From Kluyvera ascorbata_C (GTDB lineage: Bacteria > Pseudomonadota > Gammaproteobacteria > Enterobacterales > Enterobacteriaceae): a stretch of DNA of 64,000 nt. The position numbers and the translations under genes were made by a program. Every line of letters begins with the position of its first letter. Position 1 is the first letter of the stretch. Under the pieces are notes generated by a model. That model had not been told where the DNA came from and ran no database searches. It saw nothing but the letters and a program-made list of their open reading frames with translations. Of the stretch, positions 17,702-24,434 are shown in pieces. The DNA is taken from positions 45,948 to 109,947 of the forward strand of contig NZ_JBIQOI010000012.1 of assembly GCF_044197065.1 (NCBI RefSeq), read 5' to 3'.

Positions 17702-18702
17702 GCAAAATAATGATGCCGGACGAGATTAAAACGGAAATCGCTGCGCCGTCGTTCTTCCAGCGGCTGGTGTGCTGGGAAGGCTTTTTACTGGCGGTCACGC
17801 TGCTGGTGTTTGTCGGCAACGCGCTGGCTTCGCCCTACTTCCTCAATATCTGGAACCTGTCGGACGCCACTTTCAACTTCACCGAGAAAGCGATCATCGT
17901 ACTGCCGATGGCGATGCTGATTATCGCCCGGGAAATTGACCTGTCGGTGGCGTCGACCATCGCGCTGAGTTCTACGCTGATGGGCTTTTGCGCCGCCGCG
18001 GGAATGGACACACCGCTGCTGGTCTGCGTGGGGCTGGGGGTCGGTCTGCTGTGCGGGCTGTTTAACGGGCTGCTGGTGACGCGCTTTAACCTCTCTTCCA
18101 TCGTTATCACCATCGGCACGATGAGCCTGTATCGCGGCATTACCTACATTCTGCTCGGCGATCAGGCGCTGAACAAATACCCGGAGAGCTTCGCCTGGTT
18201 CGGCCAGGGCTACGTGTGGGGCGCACTGTCGTTTGAGTTTGCGCTGTTTATCGTGCTCGCCGCCGCATTTGCCTTTCTGCTGCACAAAACCAACTTTGGT
18301 CGCCGCACTTACGCCATCGGCAATAACCCCACCGGCGCATGGTATTCAGGGATTAACGTCAAGCGCCACAACCTGCTGCTGTTCGCGCTGGTCGGGCTGA
18401 TGTCTGGCCTGGCGGCGGTGCTGCTGACCTCGCGCCTCGGCAGTACCCGACCAACCATTGCGATGGGCTGGGAGCTGGCGGTGGTGACCATGGCGGTACT
18501 CGGCGGCATCAACATTCTTGGCGGCTCCGGCAGCATGGTCGGCGTGATTATCGCCGCCTTTCTGATGGGGCTGGTCACCTTCGGGCTAAGCCTGCTTAAC
18601 GTCCCCGGCATCGTCATGTCCATCATCATCGGCGCGATGCTGATCGTGGTGATTTCACTGCCGATTATTGTTCGCCGGGTGATGCAACGAAGACGAATTT
18701 AA
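17698..18702 (+). CDS. sugar ABC transporter permease 2
   Basis: 334 residues, a paralogue of the preceding permease. Visible are LPMAMLIIAREIDLSVAST, VITIGTMSLYRGITYILLG, TNFGRRTYAIGNNPTGAWYSG and TMAVLGGINILGGSGSMVG. Two different permeases plus a double ATPase and a rhamnose-type binding protein is the architecture of the rhizobial rhamnose transporter. The gene begins in the stop of permease 1. Confidence 0.9.
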   Translation: MSKIMMPDEIKTEIAAPSFFQRLVCWEGFLLAVTLLVFVGNALASPYFLNIWNLSDATFNFTEKAIIVLPMAMLIIAREIDLSVASTIALSSTLMGFCAAAGMDTPLLVCVGLGVGLLCGLFNGLLVTRFNLSSIVITIGTMSLYRGITYILLGDQALNKYPESFAWFGQGYVWGALSFEFALFIVLAAAFAFLLHKTNFGRRTYAIGNNPTGAWYSGINVKRHNLLLFALVGLMSGLAAVLLTSRLGSTRPTIAMGWELAVVTMAVLGGINILGGSGSMVGVIIAAFLMGLVTFGLSLLNVPGIVMSIIIGAMLIVVISLPIIVRRVMQRRRI

Positions 18703-18707
18703 AGATG

Positions 18708-18731
18708 CCCCTCACCCCACAGGATGAGGGG
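18708..18731 (+). other. hairpin between permease 2 and the dehydrogenase
   Basis: Stem CCCCTCA / TGAGGGG with a 10-nt loop followed by A residues. Lacking a U-run, it looks like an mRNA stabilising or processing element inside the operon. Confidence 0.5.
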
Positions 18732-18772
18732 AAAACAGGATTTCATAAGTTAGGTATTTAAGGAGAAACACC

Positions 18773-19921
18773 ATGAGTTTTATGTTAGCACTGCCAAAAA
18801 TCAGCCTGCACGGCGCGGGCGCCATTGGCGATATGGTCAACCTGGTTGCCGGTAAGCAATGGGGAAAAGCGCTGATCGTCACCGACGGTCAACTGGTGAA
18901 AATGGGTCTGCTGGAGAGCCTGTTCACCGCGCTGGACGAACATAAAATGTCTTATCACCTGTTCGACGAGGTTTTCCCAAACCCAACGGAAGAACTGGTA
19001 CAACAAGGCTACGCCGCTTATCAGGACAATGAATGTGATTACATTATTGCCTTCGGCGGCGGCAGCCCGATTGATACCGCGAAAGCGATTAAAATTCTGA
19101 CCGCCAACCCGGGTCCTTCAACCGCGTACTCCGGCGTCGGCAAAGTGCTGAACGCCGGTGTGCACCTGGTGGCGATTAACACCACCGCCGGTACCGCGGC
19201 GGAGATGACCAGCAACGCGGTCATTATCGACTCCGCGCGTCAGGTCAAAGAGGTGATTATCGACTCGAACATCATCCCGGATATCGCCGTGGACGATGCC
19301 AGCGTGATGCTCGATATTCCGGCATCCGTCACCGCCGCCACCGGTATGGACGCGCTGACCCACGCGGTGGAAGCGTACGTTTCCGTCGGCGCGCACCCGC
19401 TGACCGACGCCAACGCGCTGGAAGCTATCCGTTTGATCACCCTGTGGCTGCCGAAAGCCGTCGACGAGGGTCACAACCTGGAAGCGCGCGAGCAGATGGC
19501 GTTTGGCCAGTATCTGGCAGGCATGGCGTTTAACAGCGCCGGTCTCGGGTTAGTCCACGCGCTGGCGCATCAGCCGGGCGCCACGCACAACCTGCCGCAC
19601 GGCGTGTGCAACGCCATCCTGCTGCCTATCATCGAGAACTTTAACCGTCCGAACGCCGTAGCGCGCTTTGCCCGCGTGGCGCAGGCGATGGGTGTGGATA
19701 CCCGCAACATGAGCGATGAAGCGGCGAGCATGGAGGCAATCAACGCCATCCGTAAACTCAGCGCTCGCGTGGGCATTCCTGAAGGGTTCAGCAAGCTTGG
19801 TGTGACCAAAGCCGATATTGAAGGCTGGCTGGATAAAGCGCTGGCCGACCCATGCGCGCCTTGCAACCCACGCACCGCCAGCCGCGAAGAGGTTCGTGAG
19901 CTGTACCTGGAGGCATTATGA
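18773..19921 (+). CDS. Fe-dependent alcohol dehydrogenase, probable lactaldehyde reductase
   Basis: 382 residues of the group III iron-dependent alcohol dehydrogenases (FucO/YiaY/EutG). The N-terminal half binds NAD(P) through IIAFGGGSPIDTAKA and NTTAGTAAEMTSNAV. The metal site comprises Asp and His residues in TGMDALTHAVEAYVS and GLGLVHALAHQPGATHNLPHG. In the rhamnose pathway it would reduce L-lactaldehyde from RhaD to 1,2-propanediol. E. coli uses FucO from the fucose operon for this, so a copy here makes the pathway self-contained. The order fits that role, but specificity is inferred. It overlaps rhaM by 4 bp. Confidence 0.85.
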   Translation: MSFMLALPKISLHGAGAIGDMVNLVAGKQWGKALIVTDGQLVKMGLLESLFTALDEHKMSYHLFDEVFPNPTEELVQQGYAAYQDNECDYIIAFGGGSPIDTAKAIKILTANPGPSTAYSGVGKVLNAGVHLVAINTTAGTAAEMTSNAVIIDSARQVKEVIIDSNIIPDIAVDDASVMLDIPASVTAATGMDALTHAVEAYVSVGAHPLTDANALEAIRLITLWLPKAVDEGHNLEAREQMAFGQYLAGMAFNSAGLGLVHALAHQPGATHNLPHGVCNAILLPIIENFNRPNAVARFARVAQAMGVDTRNMSDEAASMEAINAIRKLSARVGIPEGFSKLGVTKADIEGWLDKALADPCAPCNPRTASREEVRELYLEAL

Positions 19922-20232
19922 TCCGTAAAGCCTTTGTGATGCAGGTGAACGCCAACGCACACGAAGAGTACCAGCGCCGCCACAACCCAATCTGGCCGGA
20001 GCTGGAAGCCGTGCTGAAAGCACACGGCGCGCACCATTACGCCATTTATCTCGATAAAGAACGTCATCTGCTGTTTGCAACCGTGGAGATTGAGTCCGAA
20101 GAGCGCTGGAACGCGGTGGCGAACACCGAGGTGTGCCAGCGTTGGTGGAAGTATATGACCGACGTGATGCCGTCCAACCCGGATAACAGCCCGGTTAGCG
20201 CTGAGCTTAAAGAGGTGTTTTACCTGGCATAA
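19918..20232 (+). CDS. rhaM: L-rhamnose mutarotase
   Basis: 104 residues, the E. coli length. It interconverts the alpha and beta anomers of L-rhamnose, feeding the isomerase. Conserved are YQRRHNPIWPELEAVLKAHG with the catalytic His, HHYAIYLDKERHLLFA, and the C-terminal RWWKYMTDVMPSNPDNSP. It is the last gene of the long rha operon. In E. coli it directly follows rhaD; here five genes intervene. Confidence 0.96.
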   Translation: MIRKAFVMQVNANAHEEYQRRHNPIWPELEAVLKAHGAHHYAIYLDKERHLLFATVEIESEERWNAVANTEVCQRWWKYMTDVMPSNPDNSPVSAELKEVFYLA

Positions 20233-20239
20233 GCGCCGA

Positions 20240-20316
20240 ATTGCCTGATGGCGCTGCGCTTATCAGGCCTACAAGAGTCATCTCGTAGCCCGGCCGAGCG
20301 AAGCGACGCCGGGATT
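20240..20316. repeat. REP pair after rhaM
   Basis: Unit 1 is TTGCCTGATGGCGCTGCGCT...ATCAGGCCTACA. Unit 2 is GTAGCCCGGCCGAGCGAAGC...GCCGGG. Together they form the 3' border of the rhamnose operon. Confidence 0.8.
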
Positions 20317-20342
20317 AAGCACCGAGCCCACACAATAACAAG

Positions 20343-20374
20343 AAAAAGGCCTCTGTTTCCAGAGGCCTTTATTT
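20343..20374. terminator. bidirectional terminator between rhaM and the porin gene
   Basis: Stem AAAGGCCTCTG / CAGAGGCCTTT flanked by A- and T-runs, so it can end both the rha operon and the convergent porin transcript. Confidence 0.85.
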
Positions 20375-20375
20375 T

Positions 20376-21770
20376 TTAGAAGTAGTATTTAAAGCGAACG
20401 CGCGCGCCGTAGCGATCGTCAGAACCATCGCCGTGATAACCGTCGCCATCGCTGTTCAGGATCGAGTAATAAGTCCCGAGATAGATATTAAAGTTCTGCA
20501 TATCCATCACGTTAGCAAACTGGTAGGACGCATGAATGGTGTGGATATCGTAGGTGCCTTCATCGTTGATCCAGCAGTCGTTGTCGCAGACCACACCGGA
20601 GTAATCATCAATCTTGTTGTGCGCGTAGATGTAGCCCAACTCGAAGCGTTTCCACAGCACGTTTGCCGCCGCGGTAAAGTCTTGTTCGTTGTTCGCATCC
20701 AGATAGGCGGTATTCAGGTTAACCACTACGCCATTATCCGGATCGTTCTTCAGCCCGTTCCACGTCATGGTCATGCCATAACCGGTGCGATCGGACTGGT
20801 CGACAAACTCGCCTTTCTTGTTGGTATAGCCGTACGCATTGTTGACGACGTTGCTTTCCATCGCCGCCGACACGGTAAATTCATCCGTTGGTGACCAGGC
20901 AATGACCGGACGCAGATAGGCCACGTTCTTCTGCTGCTCCATGCTACGGCCATGATAATCGCCATCGTTGTAAAGCGACGTACCATCTTCCAGCAGGGTG
21001 TTTAATTCGAAATACCAGTCGTCTATTTGCTTACTCATCAGGAAGTTGCCGCCAGAGTCAGAACGACCGCGACCTTCTTTCATCATATAGATATAGCCGC
21101 TGCCGTCATCATAGAGATCGTTGGCAGTATTACCGGAATGCTCAACAAACGTATCCTGATTTAATGGGAACATATCGTAGGCTTCAAAACGGCCTACTTT
21201 AATTTTCCAGTCATCCTCTTTACCAAAGAAGAACGCCGCATCATCAATATTTACCGTCCCAGAGAGATCGCCCAGCGGCTGCGCGGAGAACCCGGCAAAA
21301 TAGCCGTTATTCAGCTTACGCATACCATCAAAACCGAGCAATATACGTCCGTTAACGTCCCATTTTTCATTGCTTGGGTCGCCGTCGTAGTTGGGATTGG
21401 TCATGGCGAGTAAGCCATGCTTACTTTCCCCATCCATATTAAATTCGACGTCACCGTAAATTTTCAGGTCACCATAACCGGACAGAATGAGATTAGCTTT
21501 ATTGGCGTTGATGTGAGTCTCTTCGGCGGAAGCCTCACTGTTCACCGGCGTATTCCCCTGTGCGGCCTTAATCTCTTTAATTTCAGCTGCCTGCTGAACT
21601 CTCAGCGTTTCTACCTGCTGCTCCGCTTTCGCTGCACGGCCTTCTGCTGCTTCCAGACGTGATTCTAACTGCGCCAGCCTTTGCTCTAACGTCATATTCG
21701 TTGTTTTCGCAATGCCGGTATTGGCCACCAGCAATAATCCAATCGCCAGAGAGAGTGTCGATTTCTTCAT
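20376..21770 (-). CDS. carbohydrate-specific outer-membrane porin, RafY/ScrY-like
   Basis: 464 residues. A signal peptide (core LSLAIGLLLVANTGIA) is followed by a charged coiled coil at about 26-70 (LEQRLAQLESRLEAAEG and on), then a beta-barrel with alternating polar/aromatic strands ending RFKYYF with the terminal Phe needed for outer-membrane insertion. The N-terminal periplasmic coiled coil is typical of ScrY and RafY porins, which admit oligosaccharides. Its convergent place after an enlarged rhamnose locus suggests a role for a rhamnose-containing or other oligosaccharide, but no substrate can be read from the sequence. Confidence 0.8.
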   Translation of the reverse strand: MKKSTLSLAIGLLLVANTGIAKTTNMTLEQRLAQLESRLEAAEGRAAKAEQQVETLRVQQAAEIKEIKAAQGNTPVNSEASAEETHINANKANLILSGYGDLKIYGDVEFNMDGESKHGLLAMTNPNYDGDPSNEKWDVNGRILLGFDGMRKLNNGYFAGFSAQPLGDLSGTVNIDDAAFFFGKEDDWKIKVGRFEAYDMFPLNQDTFVEHSGNTANDLYDDGSGYIYMMKEGRGRSDSGGNFLMSKQIDDWYFELNTLLEDGTSLYNDGDYHGRSMEQQKNVAYLRPVIAWSPTDEFTVSAAMESNVVNNAYGYTNKKGEFVDQSDRTGYGMTMTWNGLKNDPDNGVVVNLNTAYLDANNEQDFTAAANVLWKRFELGYIYAHNKIDDYSGVVCDNDCWINDEGTYDIHTIHASYQFANVMDMQNFNIYLGTYYSILNSDGDGYHGDGSDDRYGARVRFKYYF

Positions 21771-22123
21771 TATTTGCTTTCCTTGAAATAAAGAATAACG
21801 CCAAATTCACTATTTGAATTTTGGTATTTTTATAACAGCCATGAATGTATTTTTTAATATTCATTTGCCGGTAGAAATCGCCAGTTACGCACAGACACAA
21901 TCCATAACAAGCACAGAGACACTAGCTAATATATTTTAGCCGGTAAACAGGCACGATCTTAATATCGTGAGCGAGATAACATGTCGAATGAGAAAAACAT
22001 TGTCTCACTCGCTTTCAATAGAATATTTATATATTCCTAAATCAGGCATGAAAATATAATATTAAAAATAACTATGGATATAAAAATACGCACGGTTATT
22101 TGTATAACTGTGCGTATCGACGA
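21771..22123. other. AT-rich intergenic region upstream of the porin
   Basis: 353 bp without a convincing gene. A CRP-like element CGTGA-GCGAGA-TAACA lies at 21966-21981, about 200 bp upstream of the porin start; it matches the half-site consensus at 8 of 10 bases and would fit a catabolite-controlled sugar porin. Otherwise I see only AT-rich sequence. Confidence 0.4.
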
Positions 22124-22672
22124 TCAATTCTGCTCGGCGACCAGAATCGCCAGCGTATCAGGTTCCAGCGCTTTAAAAAGATGCGGCTCATCGGCGGGAT
22201 AGCAGATGTAATCACCCGCATTCAGTTCTTCCGGCGCAGCAGTCAGGCCAACCAGTGCTCGCCCCTGCGTAATAATAATGTGCTCGATAGAGCCCGGCGG
22301 GTGCGGATGTGAAATACGGTCTGCACCGGGCTGTGTAGTCAGCAAATAGATATCACGACGCGCGCCCGGTGGACAGGTTGCGAGCAGCGTGGCCTGATAG
22401 TTGGCCTGCTCGGCAATCACCTTCGTCCCCTCGCCCCGGCGGATCACCTGGGTTTTATTGGGCTGCGGCTCAAGCAAACGCGCAAAAGGAATATCCAGCG
22501 CGACACAAAGTGCCCATAGGGTTTCCAGGCTAGGGTTACCGTTCCCGGCCTCCAGCTGCGAAAGCGTTGATTTGGCAATACCGGCGCGACGGGCAATTTC
22601 GGCCAGAGATAATCCGGTCCTTGCGCGCTCACGCACCAGGCTTTGCGCGATCACGCTGATTGGCTGTGTCAT
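22124..22672 (-). CDS. XRE-cupin transcriptional regulator
   Basis: 182 residues from the ATG at 22672 (MTQPISVIAQSLVRERAR), preferred because GGAG lies at the right distance; an ATG four codons upstream has none. The N-terminal helix-turn-helix is SLAEIARRAGIAKSTLSQLE, residues about 22-41. The C-terminal cupin barrel carries HPHPPGSIEHIIITQGRALV and ELNAGDYICYPADEPHLF. The family includes SutR (YdcN) and PuuR-like repressors. It is divergent from azlC-azlD across a 102-bp gap with repeated CGTTC motifs, so it most likely represses that pair and itself. Confidence 0.87.
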   Translation of the reverse strand: MTQPISVIAQSLVRERARTGLSLAEIARRAGIAKSTLSQLEAGNGNPSLETLWALCVALDIPFARLLEPQPNKTQVIRRGEGTKVIAEQANYQATLLATCPPGARRDIYLLTTQPGADRISHPHPPGSIEHIIITQGRALVGLTAAPEELNAGDYICYPADEPHLFKALEPDTLAILVAEQN

Positions 22673-22697
22673 ACACAACTCCATCGTTTTATTTATC

Positions 22698-22763
22698 GAA
22701 CGAAACGTTCATCTTGAACTACCACACTGATTCGTTCATTATAATGGATATATCGTTCGATAT
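22698..22763. promoter_or_regulatory. candidate operator region for the XRE-cupin regulator
   Basis: Contains the perfect palindrome GAACG-AAA-CGTTC at 22698-22710, a lone CGTTC at 22733-22737 and ATATCG-TT-CGATAT at 22750-22763. Repeated CGTTC half-sites between divergent genes are the expected layout for an HTH dimer. Assignment to this regulator is inferred from position. Confidence 0.6.
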
Positions 22764-22774
22764 GGTAAATTTCG

Positions 22775-23437
22775 ATGTCATTAAAAATGTTCTCCTGCCT
22801 GAAAGGCAGCACGATTAAGGCCGTTTTTCTTGTGTGTCTCGCTGTCGGCGTGGTCGGCGTCTCTTATGGTTCGCTGGCAATGGCGTACGGCTTCCCACTG
22901 TGGGTGCCGCTGCTACTCTCGGTTTCCGTCCTCGCGGGGGCGTCAGAATTTATGTTTATCGGGATTGTTGCCAGCGGTGGCAACCCGCTAGCGGCTGCGG
23001 CGGCGGGCTTGTTAGTCAACGCTCGTCATATTCCTTTCGGCGTAACGGTGCGCGACCTGGTGGGCAAACGCGCCGCCAGCTTTATTGGCTGCCATATCAT
23101 GAACGACGAAAGCGTGGTCTTTGGCTTATCGCAACCCACGCCCGAACAGCGCAAGGCCGCATTCTGGCTCTGCGGTATTGGCGTCGCACTCTTCTGGCCG
23201 CTCGGGGCACTGTTTGGCGCAGCGGTAGGACGATTATTGCCCGCACCAGAAACCATCGGGCTGGATGCCGTATTCCCGGCCATCCTGCTGGCGCTGGTGA
23301 TCCCGGCCTTTAAAAATCGCACCACGCTAATTCGCGCCTGCAGCGGCGCAGCGCTGTCGCTCGCCGCTGTACCCTTCGCTCCGGTCGGGCTGCCGGTTCT
23401 GCTTTCACTGTTTGGCCTGCTGGCGAGGAAAAAATAA
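22775..23437 (+). CDS. azlC: AzlC-family branched-chain amino acid exporter, large subunit
   Basis: 220 residues with about five membrane segments. Signature regions are FPLWVPLLLSVSVLAGASEF, GLLVNARHIPFGVTVRDL and the acidic DES region of HIMNDESVVFG. AzlC works with AzlD in amino-acid efflux, as do E. coli YgaZ and YgaH for valine. The ribosome site is weak, and an alternative ATG four codons downstream is possible. It overlaps azlD by one base (TAATG). Confidence 0.88.
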   Translation: MSLKMFSCLKGSTIKAVFLVCLAVGVVGVSYGSLAMAYGFPLWVPLLLSVSVLAGASEFMFIGIVASGGNPLAAAAAGLLVNARHIPFGVTVRDLVGKRAASFIGCHIMNDESVVFGLSQPTPEQRKAAFWLCGIGVALFWPLGALFGAAVGRLLPAPETIGLDAVFPAILLALVIPAFKNRTTLIRACSGAALSLAAVPFAPVGLPVLLSLFGLLARKK

Positions 23438-23760
23438 TGGGTAACATGACGCTGTTTATCACCGGAATCGCCATTCTTTCCGTAGGGACCTATCTAATGC
23501 GTCTTGGCGGCGCGAAGCTGGGGAATCGTCTGGCCTTTTCCGAGCGCTCGCAGGCGCTGCTTTCCGATGCCGCCACGGTGCTGCTCTTTTCCGTTGCGCT
23601 GGCGACGACCTTTTATGAGGGTGAGCATTTCGCCGGCGCGGCGCGTCTGCTGGGGGTAGGTTTTGCGGTATTTCTGGCCTGGCGCAAAGCGCCGCTTATC
23701 GTGGTGATTATTGCCGCCGCGGTCGCGACCGCGCTGCTGCGTCTGGCAGGTATCAACTAA
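23437..23760 (+). CDS. azlD: AzlD-family branched-chain amino acid exporter, small subunit
   Basis: 107 residues with four hydrophobic segments and the conserved N-terminal pattern GIAILSVGTYLMRLGGAKLG. It partners the overlapping AzlC to form the exporter. A REP element follows the stop. Confidence 0.87.
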   Translation: MGNMTLFITGIAILSVGTYLMRLGGAKLGNRLAFSERSQALLSDAATVLLFSVALATTFYEGEHFAGAARLLGVGFAVFLAWRKAPLIVVIIAAAVATALLRLAGIN

Positions 23761-23763
23761 AGT

Positions 23764-23843
23764 CGTCCGGATAGGCAAAGCGCCATCCGGCAGAATTCGC
23801 GCAGATTGCCAGATGCCAGCGTAGTCGCCTTATCCAGCCTACC
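23764..23843. repeat. REP-like repeats after azlD
   Basis: CCGGATAGGCAAAGCGCCATCCGG is followed by a degenerate unit CAGATGCCAGCG...CTTATCCAGCCTACC. Confidence 0.7.
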
Positions 23844-23850
23844 GCTAAAA

Positions 23851-23880
23851 CGAAAAAAGCGCCCCGAGGGCGCTCTTTCG
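23851..23880 (-). terminator. terminator of DUF1471 copy 1
   Basis: The - strand hairpin GAGCGCCCTCGGGGCGCTTTTTTC lies 16 bp after the stop. The same element follows copies 2 and 3 with one base changed in the loop. Confidence 0.85.
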
Positions 23881-23895
23881 ACAGTAGCTGATAGC

Positions 23896-24108
23896 TTATT
23901 TGGTCAGTTCAGCGGTCATATGCACGCGGTTACCGGAATAAGCCTGGGTAATTTTGTAAGAGCTTGCACCCGCTTGTTCAGCCTGGGCGGCAATTTTCGC
24001 TTCTGCGCCGTCAATAGTAGAGGCGGTTGCGGTCACGGTCTGAGCGGCGAAAGTACCGAAAGAAGCGGCGAGAGCGATAACTGCGACAAAAGTTTTGATG
24101 CTTTTCAT
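23896..24108 (-). CDS. DUF1471 (YhcN/BhsA-type) small periplasmic protein, copy 1
   Basis: 70 residues: signal peptide MKSIKTFVAVIALAASFGTFA with cleavage at FAA-QT, then a roughly 50-residue DUF1471 domain (AKIAAQAEQAGASSYKITQA, ending NRVHMTAELTK). Family members such as BhsA, McbA and YhcN are small secreted or outer-membrane-associated stress proteins linked to biofilm and envelope permeability. Two near-identical paralogues lie at 32232 and 34574. This copy differs from copy 2 only in the penultimate residue. A hairpin in its leader is described separately. Confidence 0.85.
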   Translation of the reverse strand: MKSIKTFVAVIALAASFGTFAAQTVTATASTIDGAEAKIAAQAEQAGASSYKITQAYSGNRVHMTAELTK

Positions 24109-24434
24109 GATATATACCCTTTAACTTAGTTGTTTGTATAAGGCATGTTGCCTTGATGTGATAAATAATAGGCCACATACCCATCAACTAAAAGCAGAGT
24201 AATTTGCTCAACTAATTCAATTTTTTTGACATTTCATTTTCAACTCATTATTTCCCCGTCCACCTATAGATTTCTGTAAGAAAATCATCGGTCGATCGCG
24301 ATCACATTCCAGGTAAAACAGGGTTTCACTTTGCTATATAAGCGAGGAGAGTATCGAGTGTCTAATAAAAACATTAGTGTCTAGTGTCCAATTATTTTCG
24401 ACGCTATTTTCTACTCTATGCAGGACATTGAAAA
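24109..24434. promoter_or_regulatory. divergent promoter region, DUF1471 copy 1 / PTS regulator
   Basis: 326 bp without a gene. The DUF1471 side has a stem AAGGCA-TGT-TGCCTT at 24140-24154 and a -10-like TATTAT on the - strand just upstream. The regulator side has repeated TTAGTGTCTAGTGTCC at 24374-24389; the inverted motif GGACACTAA reappears upstream of the PTS promoter near 27113. The middle is plain AT-rich DNA. Confidence 0.55.
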
